Below the pieces are notes generated by a model. The model was not told where the DNA came from. It searched no databases and saw nothing but the letters and a program-made list of their open reading frames with translations. Below are positions 39,925 to 49,104 of a DNA stretch of 64,000 nt, one piece after another. Position 1 is the first letter of the stretch, and each line of letters starts with the position of its first letter. Where the stretch lies: NCBI GenBank assembly GCA_029246545.1, contig JAQWMX010000005.1:124001-188000 (forward strand), written 5' to 3'. A program made the translations under genes and the position numbers. The DNA is from Gammaproteobacteria bacterium (GTDB taxonomy: Bacteria; Pseudomonadota; Gammaproteobacteria; Pseudomonadales; Pseudohongiellaceae).

Positions 39925-41009
39925 GTCCGGCCAGCCTGTAGGGTCTGTTCTAAAAGATTGGAGTCAACATCTGCAGTAAGCAGCGCTTTTCCAATTTTTT
40001 CCAATAATACAAAACGTATTGACCCTTTTACATTTTTTTTGTCTCTACTCATCAGTGACAAATATTCAGACTTGGTAATAGATTCAGGTGGTACAACCGG
40101 CAACCCTGCAACTTTGAGAAGTGCTTTAATACTAGCCACATCTTCTATATTTAGCTTACCTAAACGCCAAGATAAATCTGCTGCCATCAGCATTCCAATT
40201 GCAACAGCCTCACCGTGCAACCAAGATCCATACCCCATAGCTGCCTCTATAGCATGACCGAATGTATGACCTAAATTTAGAGTTGCTCTAATGCCTGTTT
40301 CTTTTTCATCAGCTGTAACAATCTTAGCTTTTTCTTCGCAGCTCGTTTTTATAGCATGTACTAAGCTATCCTTATTTCGTTGCGTCAAATTAACAATGTT
40401 GGCCTCTAACCAGTTAAAGAATTCCAAATTATTAATTAATCCATATTTGATGACTTCAGCCAATCCTGCTGATAATTCTTTATTAGGCAATGTATTGAGC
40501 GTATTAGTATCAGCAACTACACACTGGGGCTGATAAAAAGCCCCAACCATATTTTTACCAAGAGGCCTGTTTACTCCAGTTTTCCCACCCACTGATGAAT
40601 CAACTTGTGCTAGTAATGAAGTGGGGACCTGAATAAAATTTACACCGCGTAAATAAGTTGCCGCGACAAAACCTGCCATATCGCCAATCACTCCACCACC
40701 AAGTGCAATTAGAGTTACATTCCGCTCGAATCGATCCGACAATAATGCATCATAAATATGAGCAATATTATCGAGAGTTTTCTCAGCTTCGCCATCAGGC
40801 AAAATAAATTCTTTAAGCTCAAAACCTGTTAGTACTGCTTTAAGTTTCTCAAGATATAAAGGCGCGACAACATCATTACTGATTATGCAAACTTGGCTAC
40901 CTTTAATATAGGGAGTGAATAATTCACGCTCGGTTAAAAGATCGGAACCGATAAAAATCGGATAAGACCTATTCCCCAATTCGACACTGACTGTTATCGG
41001 ATCAGCCAT
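39906..41009 (-). CDS. aroB: 3-dehydroquinate synthase
   Basis: This 367-residue NAD- and zinc-dependent enzyme converts DAHP to 3-dehydroquinate, the second shikimate step. Motifs are [20 protein letters not shown] (~98-117), [20 protein letters not shown] (~127-146) and zinc His ligands in [12 protein letters not shown] (~243-254). It overlaps aroK by 8 bases, the conserved aroK–aroB pair. Its final codons are part of a 17-bp tandem repeat, so the C terminus may vary between strains. Confidence 0.95.
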   Translation of the reverse strand: MADPITVSVELGNRSYPIFIGSDLLTERELFTPYIKGSQVCIISNDVVAPLYLEKLKAVLTGFELKEFILPDGEAEKTLDNIAHIYDALLSDRFERNVTLIALGGGVIGDMAGFVAATYLRGVNFIQVPTSLLAQVDSSVGGKTGVNRPLGKNMVGAFYQPQCVVADTNTLNTLPNKELSAGLAEVIKYGLINNLEFFNWLEANIVNLTQRNKDSLVHAIKTSCEEKAKIVTADEKETGIRATLNLGHTFGHAIEAAMGYGSWLHGEAVAIGMLMAADLSWRLGKLNIEDVASIKALLKVAGLPVVPPESITKSEYLSLMSRDKKNVKGSIRFVLLEKIGKALLTADVDSNLLEQTLQAGRTMGETS

Positions 41010-41553
41010 AGTTATTTTGGCTGTTATTCGGACTACCCAATATAAATTGAGTTAATTCAGTGCTTACAGCTTTTGCGCTGCGGCGACTTGTCATGACCAT
41101 GTGATCTGCAATTTCTCGATATAATGGCTCACGCTTTTCCATTAGATTTCGTAGTTTAGTTTCAATGTCATCAACATCCTGTAACAAAGGGCGTTTTTGA
41201 TCTTTGCGAGTGCGTTCTAGCTGTTGATTGATTGTCGTCATTAAATAGATAACAGTGCCTCGGCTATGTAAGAATCGGCGATTTTGCTCTGAAAGTATCA
41301 CCCCGCCGCCCGTCGCAAGAACAATTTTGCTTTTTGCGCTAAGTTCTTCAATGACTTTTTCTTCACGCTTACGGAAGCCTTCTTCGCCTTCCATATCAAA
41401 AATCCAGGCTATATCTGCGCCAGTACGGCTTTCAATTTCATGATCAGAATCATAAAAATCTAGCTTTAATTCTTGCGCAAGCAATCTGCCAATGGTCGTT
41501 TTACCCGCACCCATAGGCCCAATTAAAAAGATGTTTTCAACAGGATTTTTCAT
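41002..41553 (-). CDS. aroK: Shikimate kinase
   Basis: This 183-residue P-loop kinase phosphorylates shikimate on the 3-hydroxyl. It has Walker [13 protein letters not shown] (~12-23), the shikimate-binding DSDHEIE (~36-42) and TGGGVIL (~81-87), and the RPLL lid region (~120-123). In relatives pilQ precedes aroK; here the fused pilM/pilQ remnant takes that place 41 bases upstream. Confidence 0.95.
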   Translation of the reverse strand: MKNPVENIFLIGPMGAGKTTIGRLLAQELKLDFYDSDHEIESRTGADIAWIFDMEGEEGFRKREEKVIEELSAKSKIVLATGGGVILSEQNRRFLHSRGTVIYLMTTINQQLERTRKDQKRPLLQDVDDIETKLRNLMEKREPLYREIADHMVMTSRRSAKAVSTELTQFILGSPNNSQNNYG

Positions 41554-41594
41554 TAACCGTTATGCTTAAATTGAACAGACAAAATAACTAAACC

Positions 41595-42209
41595 TTAGAC
41601 GTCTATTACAAATTCACCGCCGCTTTGATAAGCGATATATTCATATTCCCCAGTCACATCCGCGACAATCATGACTGAACCATTTTCTTCATAGACATCG
41701 ATAAATCGCACGGGGGTTGCAAAATCTGATACATCTAATCGAGCTTGTTGGCCTTGACCAATTGCTGCATTCCTGAATTCCAAACTTAAAGATGATCCCG
41801 ATCTATCAATATCACCCGTTAAAGAATTATTTGCCATTTCAACAACAATTTGACCTTCACCATCATTGCCTCGGCGAAAGTTCACATCAGTAATATCTGA
41901 AGCCGTTTGTTGAGCTGCATTAGCGCCAAGAATTGTGGCAGATGCCGCAGACGCATTTGCATTACTTTGTATTTCAGCAGCATCTTTAGTTTTTGTTTTC
42001 AAAACTAATGCCATCTTGATTACTACATCACCCACGGCTTCTAATTCATTAATATTTTTTTCAACCACCGCATTTTCGGGTACAGGACGGTTAGCGTAAT
42101 TTTCAACTTTAAACTTACTGCCAGACTTACTCAATTCAATGAGTTTGATAGAGCTGGAGCTGATATCGACACCATGCAGAGCTGTATTTTTTTTACTAAA
42201 AAAACTCAC
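41595..42209 (-). pseudogene. PilM–PilQ fusion remnant of the pilMNOPQ operon
   Basis: This is a 204-codon open frame. Residues 1-~78 (FFSKKNTALHGVDISSSSIK … ENAVVEKNINELEAVG) are the N terminus of PilM. After an Ala/Ser/Asn linker (79-104), residues 105-204 (DVNFRRGNDGEGQIVVEMAN … LDVSDFATPVRFIDV … GEYEYIAYQ) match the periplasmic AMIN region of secretin PilQ, stopping before the secretin channel. Most of pilM, all of pilNOP and both ends of pilQ are gone. The fusion keeps the GTG start, an AAGGAG ribosome site and an open frame, so a protein could still be made. With no signal peptide, its AMIN part would stay cytoplasmic. It lies between mrcA and aroK, where pilMNOPQ normally is. Confidence 0.85.
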
Positions 42210-42639
42210 AAAATCATACTCCTTAAACCTTTGTTACTGATTAATGAGAGCACTGTTCAGATAATTCACCCAAGCAATGCAGTAATTTTCTACAGGCACG
42301 CTTTTCTATTTAGGGAATACAGACCCTTACAAATCAGCACGTTACTTAATTTAAGTAAGAATTTCAACTGATTAAGTCTTTTTTCAACAAATTACTTTAA
42401 ACTGCTAACTGTTTCACACTACGTCTAATCACTAGCAAAATTGATTTCAGTTAGCATAAATCAACAATTGTTCATGTGGGTTCAAGGATATTGCAGTTCG
42501 ATTCACACAATGGAATAGCAAAACGTTTAAAATCAACACTAAGAGCTTGGTTTACAAAATCTATGTTAGATAATTTTCTTACTTTTCATCCAGTAATGTT
42601 TATCGACTTTAAATCTAGTATAGGTATCATGGAAGCACA
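42210..42639. other. 430-bp divergent gap before mrcA
   Basis: The region separates the pilM/pilQ remnant (leftward) from mrcA (rightward). I see no convincing gene; short frames have no ribosome site and poor composition. It contains a perfect spaced inverted repeat at 42441-42464. It presumably carries the mrcA promoter and the old pil promoter. Confidence 0.45.
42441..42464. promoter_or_regulatory. Spaced inverted repeat upstream of mrcA
   Basis: TTGATTT (42441-42447) and AAATCAA (42458-42464) form a perfect 7-bp inverted repeat with a 10-base spacer, about one helical turn, a geometry suitable for a dimeric regulator. It is not an FNR box, which has a 4-base spacer. It lies about 175 bases before the mrcA start. 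Confidence 0.35.
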
Positions 42640-45024
42640 ATGAATATAGTACGAAAAGTTGTAAATCTATTAGTCTGGTGTTGCTTATTTGGCGGCGTAG
42701 GCATAATTATGATTTCAACTAGTGCCTATCTGTACTTATCTCCAAAACTACCACCGGCAGAAGACTACCGTAATGTTAGATTAGTTAACCCCTTACGCAT
42801 CTATACTGCAGACGAAAAGTTAATCGCCGAATTTGGTGAGGTTCGCCGTGACCCTATCAAATATGATGACATCCCCTCCCTTCTCGTTGATGCCCTTATA
42901 GCCAGTGAAGACACGCGCTTTTACCAACATAAAGGTGTCGATTTAAAGGCCTTGGCCCGTTCCGTATTAGGCATTGTAAGTGGTAACTCTAGCGGCGGCG
43001 GTAGCACCCTAACCATGCAACTAGCAAAGAACATTTCATTTGAAGGCGAGAGCCCATATTCCAGGAAATTTAAGGAAATATTGTTGGCTCTGAAGATTGA
43101 AAGGGAGCTCAATAAAGAAGAAATCCTAGAGCTTTATCTAAATCGCATCTTTTTCGGGATTTCAGCCTATGGTGTTTCAGCAGCTTCAAGTCAGTTCTAC
43201 AACAAAACCCCGACTGAATTAAGCTTATCTGAGATCGCAATGTTAGTCGCATTGCTACCAGCCCCAAACACAATAAACCCACTTCGTTCAGAGCAAAGAG
43301 CTTTAACTTACAGGAGTCGTGTTCTACGACGAATGTTTGAACTCAGCATGATTTCTCAAAGCCAGTATAGAGAAGCAATTGATGCCCCATTAACAGCTCA
43401 ACGTTTCGGAGTAGATATAGAAGTTGAAGCGCCTTATATCGCAGAAATGGTTAGATTGGACATGGAAGCTCGTTATGGAAGTTTAGCTATCACAGATGGA
43501 TTTGAGGTTTATACAACAATCAACAGCGAAACCCAGGAGCTAGCCAATCAAGCCCTAACCAACGGTTTGGAAAATTATGATAGAAACCATGGTTACCGAG
43601 GGGCTGAAAATCAATTAAGACCTTCAAATAGCGACAACGATGTCGATGTAGACATGTGGCTGTCTATCTTAGCAAGGACACCAACAATAGCTGATCAACA
43701 ACCAGCATTTGTCCAGCAAATTAGTGAAAGATCTATCTTGGTTCTGTTAAAGACAGGTGAAAGTATCACTATCGAATGGGATGGCATTCGCTGGGCTAAA
43801 CGCTTTATAAATAACAGCACATGGACTTCTAGCCCCAGAACTGCCGCAGAAGTAGTCGAAATTGGAGACCTTATCAGAGTAAGCAGAAATGACGAAGAGC
43901 GTTGGATACTTAGTCAAATTCCTGCGGCCAATGGTGCACTAGTTTCACTCAACCCCAATAATGGTGAGATCCTGGCACTAACTGGCGGATATGATTTTTA
44001 TCAAAGCAATTTTAATCGTGTTACTCAGGCTAGACGTCAACCAGGCTCAAACTTTAAACCCTTTTTGTATGCTGCAGCACTTGATAATGGTTATACAGCA
44101 GCCAGCCTCATTAATGATGCCCCTTTAGATCGAAGTGATTACAGACCCGAGAATTTTGGTGGAGAGTTCCTCGGACCCATTTCATTGAAGTATGCACTTA
44201 CTAACTCTAAAAACCTCGTATCTTTAAGATTATATGATGCTTTAGGTGATAATATAGTATTGCCATATATTGAAAGATTCGGTCTTAATTCAACTGAATT
44301 CCCGCGCAGTGATTTAACTGTAGCTATTGGCTCTCATGCACTGACTCCGCTGGAAGTAGCCAGCGCTTATACAGTTTTTGCTAATGGCGGCTATCAAGTT
44401 GAACCTTATCTGATAACACGAATAGATAACTTTAATGATGGCACTATTTTTCAAGCCCAACCACTACTAGCTTGCGAAGCATGTGAATCGGGATTGGATC
44501 CAGAAAATCAGCAAATCCCCTCTTTATATCCTGCACCTCGAGTAATCGATGAAGATGTTGCTTACATCATGAATACCATGCTGCGTTCAGTAATTACTAG
44601 TGGCAGTGGTAGACGTATTAATCGTGAAATTGGACGCTCTGACCTTGCAGGAAAAACTGGTACGACTAATGATAATTTCGATCTTTGGTTTTCTGGTTTC
44701 AATGGCGATATGGTCACAACTGTTTATGTTGGCTATGACAGTCCGCAAACTTTGGGACGTGATGAACAGGCAGCTACCGTTGCAGTGCCCATTTGGATCG
44801 ACTTTATGGAAGACGCGCTGGTTGATTCGCCAATAAGCACAATGGCTCAACCTGATGGCATTGTCACTGTCAGAATAAATCCTGAAACAGGGTTTAGAGC
44901 TCAAGCCAACGAAGAAGACACGCTATTTGAAGTATTCAGGGAAGAACACCAACCTCTCGGGGCCGATGATGCTAATGCATTAAACGACCCTGACAGTCTT
45001 GAAAATGAAGAAGAGATATTTTAG
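42640..45024 (+). CDS. mrcA: Penicillin-binding protein 1A
   Basis: This 794-residue bifunctional murein synthase has an N-terminal membrane anchor (~8-33). The glycosyltransferase domain has catalytic Glu90 in ASEDTRFYQHKGVD, and the transpeptidase domain has the active Ser in QPGSNFKPF (~467-475), SKN (~529) and KTGTT (~671-675). It polymerises glycan strands and crosslinks peptides in the periplasm. Divergent placement from the pil locus is the conserved pseudomonad order (ponA/pilM). The length is slightly short of typical (about 820). Confidence 0.95.
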   Translation: MNIVRKVVNLLVWCCLFGGVGIIMISTSAYLYLSPKLPPAEDYRNVRLVNPLRIYTADEKLIAEFGEVRRDPIKYDDIPSLLVDALIASEDTRFYQHKGVDLKALARSVLGIVSGNSSGGGSTLTMQLAKNISFEGESPYSRKFKEILLALKIERELNKEEILELYLNRIFFGISAYGVSAASSQFYNKTPTELSLSEIAMLVALLPAPNTINPLRSEQRALTYRSRVLRRMFELSMISQSQYREAIDAPLTAQRFGVDIEVEAPYIAEMVRLDMEARYGSLAITDGFEVYTTINSETQELANQALTNGLENYDRNHGYRGAENQLRPSNSDNDVDVDMWLSILARTPTIADQQPAFVQQISERSILVLLKTGESITIEWDGIRWAKRFINNSTWTSSPRTAAEVVEIGDLIRVSRNDEERWILSQIPAANGALVSLNPNNGEILALTGGYDFYQSNFNRVTQARRQPGSNFKPFLYAAALDNGYTAASLINDAPLDRSDYRPENFGGEFLGPISLKYALTNSKNLVSLRLYDALGDNIVLPYIERFGLNSTEFPRSDLTVAIGSHALTPLEVASAYTVFANGGYQVEPYLITRIDNFNDGTIFQAQPLLACEACESGLDPENQQIPSLYPAPRVIDEDVAYIMNTMLRSVITSGSGRRINREIGRSDLAGKTGTTNDNFDLWFSGFNGDMVTTVYVGYDSPQTLGRDEQAATVAVPIWIDFMEDALVDSPISTMAQPDGIVTVRINPETGFRAQANEEDTLFEVFREEHQPLGADDANALNDPDSLENEEEIF

Positions 45025-45068
45025 AAGAGTTTATTAAAGCAAATACTCTGGCATTAAATCCAGCGAAA

Positions 45069-45278
45069 CTATAGCTTACGGTTAGTAAAACGCTTCTTAT
45101 AACGATCGACACGACCACCGGTATCAACAATTTTTTGTTTCCCAGTATAAAAAGGATGACATTGGGAACAAACATCAACACGTAATTCACCACCTAAGGT
45201 GGAGCGAGTATTAATAACATTACCGCAACCACAAGTGACCGCTATATCCTCATATTTAGGATGTATTTCTGCTTTCAT
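45069..45278 (-). CDS. rpmE: 50S ribosomal protein L31 (zinc form)
   Basis: This 69-residue protein starts [12 protein letters not shown] at ATG 45278. An in-frame ATG 57 bases upstream (45335) would add 19 residues not found in the family, and a GAGG ribosome site lies just before 45278, so the shorter start is chosen. Four Cys (16, 18, 37, 40) bind zinc, making this the C+ form. L31 bridges the ribosomal subunits. The rpmE/priA neighbourhood is conserved, here with an inserted chorismate mutase gene. Confidence 0.95.
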   Translation of the reverse strand: MKAEIHPKYEDIAVTCGCGNVINTRSTLGGELRVDVCSQCHPFYTGKQKIVDTGGRVDRYKKRFTNRKL

Positions 45279-45414
45279 GAAAGGCCTCAACTGAATATCG
45301 CCACCTAATAACCAGCGAAGGGTTATTATAGGCACCTTATTCTTGTAATAAAAAGAGCGCGAATTCTAGCAGAGTCGAGTTAATTAGCAAGGCCTGGTTT
45401 TGTTGAGTTTTTGA

Positions 45415-45705
45415 TTAAGAAAGATAGGCTCGATGCTTTTCCACAACTTCAGCGAATACCATCTTAAAAAGATTTAATACGAAATCAGGGCTAAGGCCTT
45501 TTCCTGCTGCGCGAGCCTTTAGATCGATTAACTTTTGATGTTCCCTATCTTCATCAACAGGATCAAGGCTATTATCTGCTTTGAGCTTGCCAACTCTAGC
45601 AGTTACCTCAAACCTCTTAGCCAAAATCGATAACAGTTCATCATCAAGCATATCAATTTGATTACGTAAGCTTAATAATTCATCAGGCACGGAGTTCGTT
45701 TGCAT
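45415..45705 (-). CDS. Chorismate mutase, AroQ type
   Basis: This 96-residue all-helical protein rearranges chorismate to prephenate for phenylalanine and tyrosine. The pattern LLSLRNQIDMLDDELLSILAKR (active-site Arg and Lys, ~11-32) followed by VGKLKADN and DREHQKL is typical of the stand-alone AroQ fold. No prephenate dehydratase is fused, so it works with separate enzymes. It is divergent from priA with a 44-base gap. Confidence 0.88.
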   Translation of the reverse strand: MQTNSVPDELLSLRNQIDMLDDELLSILAKRFEVTARVGKLKADNSLDPVDEDREHQKLIDLKARAAGKGLSPDFVLNLFKMVFAEVVEKHRAYLS

Positions 45706-45749
45706 GTTAATCTTCCAACAGTTTAGTAGCTAAAGTTTAAGTAATTCTT

Positions 45750-47792
45750 GTGAGTATAAACCAAGGCAGTAATACGCTCCATTCCTCTAAAATTTCTTCC
45801 GTTGTAAAGGTTGTTGTAAATACGCCCTTAAGGCGGAGCTTCGACTATTTGCCCCCGAAAAATCACACTTGCCAACTATTAGAAGGATTAAGAGTAAAAG
45901 TCCCATTCGGTAAACGCGAATTAATTGGTCTGATTATAAACATTTCTTCAGAGAGTGAATTCGCCATAGATGATTTGAAAAGAATCATTGAAGTTATTGA
46001 TGAAGCTCCAGTAATTGATAATTCTATGATGAAGCTTTTTAAATGGGCAGCATCTTATTACCACTACCCTTTAGGGCAGGTCATTCACAATGTTTTGCCA
46101 ACGCGCGTTAGGCAGGGAAAGACACTTACAACTAAAAACAGTGCCCATATTTCGCAAGAACCTGCTAAAGAATTAACACCCCAACTACAATTAAGCGACG
46201 AACAAGAACAGGTAAAGGCCTCGATTCTGGAAAAATCTGACGGCTTTCATTGTTTTTTGCTGGAAGGCGTTACTGGCAGCGGTAAAACAGAAATCTACAT
46301 GCAGCTCATTGCAGAAAAAATTAAGATGGGCTTGCAAGTCATAATGTTAGTCCCCGAAATCAGTTTGACTCCTCAAACAATTCAACATATCCAAGGCCGC
46401 TTTGCAGAAAAAATTGTTGCCATTCACTCAGGCTTAACCGATAAGCAACGCTTCATTGCGTGGACAGATGCACGATTAGGTGATGCCGATATTATAATTG
46501 GCACTCGTTCAGCAATATTTACTCCGTTAGTTCGCCCGGGCCTAATTATAATTGATGAAGAGCATGATTCTTCATACAAGCAACAGGAAGGTTTTCGATA
46601 TTCAGCTCGTGACCTAGCAATCTATCGTGCACAATTGTTTGATATCCCAATCATTTTGGGCTCTGCTACACCAAGCTTGGAAAGTCTACATAATGCTCTA
46701 AGCCAACGTTATTCACTTTTATCTTTAGAGCAACGCGCCGCCAAAGCCAACAAACCAAGTTATTCTTGTATCGACTTAAAAGGCAAACCACTAAGTGAAG
46801 GCTTTTCTGAGCAATTACTAAGCCATATAAAAGATCATTTGCAAAAAAATAAACAAGTCCTTATCTTTTTAAATCGCAGAGGCTACGCTCCATTGCTCCA
46901 GTGTCATGATTGCGGTTGGACTGCAAGCTGCCCACGTTGTGATACTAGTTATACTTTGCACAGGAACACTCCGGAATTACGTTGCCATCGGTGTGAATCG
47001 CAACGAAAAATTATTCAAAACTGCCCCTCATGTCAAAGTAATTCATTAATGCCTATTGGTTTAGGGACGGAACGAACAGAAGAGAAACTAGAAGAATCTT
47101 TTCCTGATGTGCCAGTTTTCCGAATTGACCGAGACACAACACGAAATCGTGGAAAGTTAGAAGATACTATTTCTGAAATCAATAAAGGGCAGGCCGCAAT
47201 TCTGGTTGGCACACAAATGTTAGCTAAAGGACATCATTTCCCAGAAGTCACTTTAGTTGCAGTATTGGACGCTGATGCAGGTTTATTTAGTTCTGATTTT
47301 CGAGGCCAAGAATTTATGGGGCAGTTATTAACACAAGTCGCGGGGCGTTCTGGGCGAGGCAAAACAGCTGGTGAGGTTATCATTCAAACACACAACAGCA
47401 CACATCCTACCTTAAGGACTCTTATTAATGATGGTTATAAAAAATTTTCAAGATCCTTACTAGAACAAAGAAATATGGCGAATTTACCTCCTTATTCTTA
47501 CCAAGCATTAATTAGAGCAGAAGCCAGCAAAGCTTCTCTACCTATGTCCTTTTTGCAAGATGTAAAGAATTCAAGCAAAGAAACGTTAACAAACACTTCC
47601 TTTATGCTTGGCCCTTTACCTGCTCCAATGGAGAAAAGAGCTGGACGTTTTCGCTTTCAACTACTACTCCAATCTACCAGCCGGGCAGAAATGCACGCCC
47701 TCTTAAATCATTTAGTTCCCTTCTATGAAGCTTTGCCTCAAAGTCGAAAAGTGCGTTGGTCGATTGATATTGACCCACTAGATTTTAGTTAG
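45750..47792 (+). CDS. priA: Primosomal replication protein N' (PriA helicase)
   Basis: This 680-residue DNA helicase restarts stalled replication forks. It has an N-terminal DNA-binding region (VNTPLRRSFDYLPP), Walker A GVTGSGKTEIYM (~173-184), the DEEH box IIIDEEHDSSYKQQEG (~271-286), zinc-binding cysteines (CHDCGWTASCPRCD, ~388-401, and CHRC/CPSC) and helicase motif VI QVAGRSGRGKTAGEVIIQTH (~527-546). GTG 45750 is used. The product is about 50 residues shorter than in E. coli. argS, which follows priA in Pseudomonas, is absent; the SPOR gene comes next. Confidence 0.95.
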   Translation: MSINQGSNTLHSSKISSVVKVVVNTPLRRSFDYLPPKNHTCQLLEGLRVKVPFGKRELIGLIINISSESEFAIDDLKRIIEVIDEAPVIDNSMMKLFKWAASYYHYPLGQVIHNVLPTRVRQGKTLTTKNSAHISQEPAKELTPQLQLSDEQEQVKASILEKSDGFHCFLLEGVTGSGKTEIYMQLIAEKIKMGLQVIMLVPEISLTPQTIQHIQGRFAEKIVAIHSGLTDKQRFIAWTDARLGDADIIIGTRSAIFTPLVRPGLIIIDEEHDSSYKQQEGFRYSARDLAIYRAQLFDIPIILGSATPSLESLHNALSQRYSLLSLEQRAAKANKPSYSCIDLKGKPLSEGFSEQLLSHIKDHLQKNKQVLIFLNRRGYAPLLQCHDCGWTASCPRCDTSYTLHRNTPELRCHRCESQRKIIQNCPSCQSNSLMPIGLGTERTEEKLEESFPDVPVFRIDRDTTRNRGKLEDTISEINKGQAAILVGTQMLAKGHHFPEVTLVAVLDADAGLFSSDFRGQEFMGQLLTQVAGRSGRGKTAGEVIIQTHNSTHPTLRTLINDGYKKFSRSLLEQRNMANLPPYSYQALIRAEASKASLPMSFLQDVKNSSKETLTNTSFMLGPLPAPMEKRAGRFRFQLLLQSTSRAEMHALLNHLVPFYEALPQSRKVRWSIDIDPLDFS

Positions 47793-47882
47793 GCCACCTA
47801 GCTTCAGCTATCCATTCAACTATCAATAGCGAAGTAAATTCGGGATAATAAGCGTGTCTTCAATTTAAGATATTGATACCTA

Positions 47883-48458
47883 ATGGCTCATGATTTTGCT
47901 AAACAGCGTTCTTCAAAAAAGAGTCCTAAGAAGAAACGTACAAGCACAAAGTCTGCAACAAAAAATACTACAACCAGAGGTCGCTGGCCGTGGTTTTTTT
48001 CTGGCCTGATTTCGGGGTTATTTGTTGCCTTAATTGGCTATTTGGGAATATTTGGAACTGGTCCACTACAGAGCATTAACAACTCTATTATGGTTCAAGA
48101 TTCCGCTACGGGAGATTTAAATGATGACAGTACTGACTTTACTTTTTATGACCGCCTTAGTGAAGCAGAAGTCCTTGTCGACGTTATTGCTGTTGAGCTC
48201 GAACCTGAAATAGAAGAGAATCCAGCTATATATCGAGTACAAGCTGGCTCCTTTAATTCAATGGAAGATGCTGAAAAGCTTCGTGCTGAAATCATCCTCA
48301 TAGGGCTAGAAGCCTCTATTTCTCAAGCTGAAGTGTTGGGTCAAACAATGTTCCGGGTTCAGGCTGGACCATTCATAGGAAACTCAAGTGCTGATGATGC
48401 CGTTGATCTTTTAGCACTGAACAACATGCCAGACACCATAAAAATAGTTGTTCGCTAA
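47883..48458 (+). CDS. FtsN-like SPOR-domain membrane protein
   Basis: This 191-residue protein has a short basic cytoplasmic tail (KKSPKKKR), one membrane helix (~37-57), a periplasmic acidic linker and a C-terminal SPOR domain (~112-190: YRVQAGSFNSMEDAEKLRAE, then FRVQAGPF). SPOR domains bind denuded glycan at the division septum, as in FtsN. The position before hslV is the conserved PA5052-type locus. Whether it is the essential FtsN activator or a paralogue is not clear, since it is shorter than enteric FtsN. Confidence 0.85.
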   Translation: MAHDFAKQRSSKKSPKKKRTSTKSATKNTTTRGRWPWFFSGLISGLFVALIGYLGIFGTGPLQSINNSIMVQDSATGDLNDDSTDFTFYDRLSEAEVLVDVIAVELEPEIEENPAIYRVQAGSFNSMEDAEKLRAEIILIGLEASISQAEVLGQTMFRVQAGPFIGNSSADDAVDLLALNNMPDTIKIVVR

Positions 48459-48480
48459 TCACCAGATTTAGATATAAAGC

Positions 48481-48509
48481 CTTGAAATTCTGTTAGGCAT
48501 CACCACATT
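48481..48509 (+). promoter_or_regulatory. Candidate heat-shock (sigma-32) promoter for hslVU
   Basis: CTTGAAA (48481-48487), 13 bases, then CACCACATT (48501-48509) resembles the sigma-32 consensus CTTGAAA-N11-16-CCCCATNT. The -35 part is exact, the -10 part has mismatches. It lies 33 bases before the hslV start, and hslVU is heat-shock regulated in E. coli. Not tested. Confidence 0.5.
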
Positions 48510-48542
48510 GTAAAGTTCTTAATCCCACAAAGTGAGATAATC

Positions 48543-49082
48543 ATGGAGCAATATCGCGGCACTACCATCGTATCAATTCGCCGAGGCAATAAAGTCGTTA
48601 TTGGCGGTGATGGTCAGGTAAGTCAAGGCAATACGGTTATGAAAGGTAATGCTCGAAAAGTTCGTCGCTTATACAATGATCAAGTCATTGCTGGTTTTGC
48701 CGGTGGCACCGCAGATGCTTTTACTTTGTTTGAACGCTTTGAAGAACAGTTAGAAAAACATTCGGGAAAGTTAACGCGTGCAGCAGTTGAGTTAGCTAAA
48801 CTCTGGCGCACAGAGCGAGCCTTACGTCGTCTTGAAGCTTTGCTCGTCGTAGCTGACAAAGAAGCTTCATTAATCATTACCGGTAATGGTGATGTTATAG
48901 AGCCCGAAAATTCATTAATGGCCATTGGCTCTGGTGGCCCGTATGCACAAGCTGCTGCTATTGCCTTATTAGAAAACACTGAACTCGAAGCCCGCTCTAT
49001 TGTCGAAAACAGTCTAAATATTGCAGCCAATATCTGCGTTTATACTAATCATAATCTTACAATCGAAGAGCTCGATTGCTAA
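48543..49082 (+). CDS. hslV: ATP-dependent protease subunit HslV
   Basis: This 179-residue proteasome-like peptidase assembles as two hexamers with HslU. The active Thr lies after a short leader, [17 protein letters not shown], so a five-residue propeptide after Met must be removed, as in many beta- and alphaproteobacterial HslV (in E. coli it is Met-Thr). Other family parts are [20 protein letters not shown] (~20-39) and [16 protein letters not shown] (~55-70). hslU starts 22 bases later. Confidence 0.95.
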   Translation: MEQYRGTTIVSIRRGNKVVIGGDGQVSQGNTVMKGNARKVRRLYNDQVIAGFAGGTADAFTLFERFEEQLEKHSGKLTRAAVELAKLWRTERALRRLEALLVVADKEASLIITGNGDVIEPENSLMAIGSGGPYAQAAAIALLENTELEARSIVENSLNIAANICVYTNHNLTIEELDC

Positions 49083-49104
49083 AAATAAGTAACAGGAAGC
49101 CTAC

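Noticed and set aside
42174-42371. 65-codon plus-strand frame upstream of mrcA
   Set aside because: No ribosome site, no recognisable domain, overlaps the start of the pilM/pilQ remnant on the other strand.
45069-45335. 88-residue form of L31
   Set aside because: The extra 19 N-terminal residues are unlike the family; ATG 45278 has a good ribosome site and gives the standard 69-residue protein.
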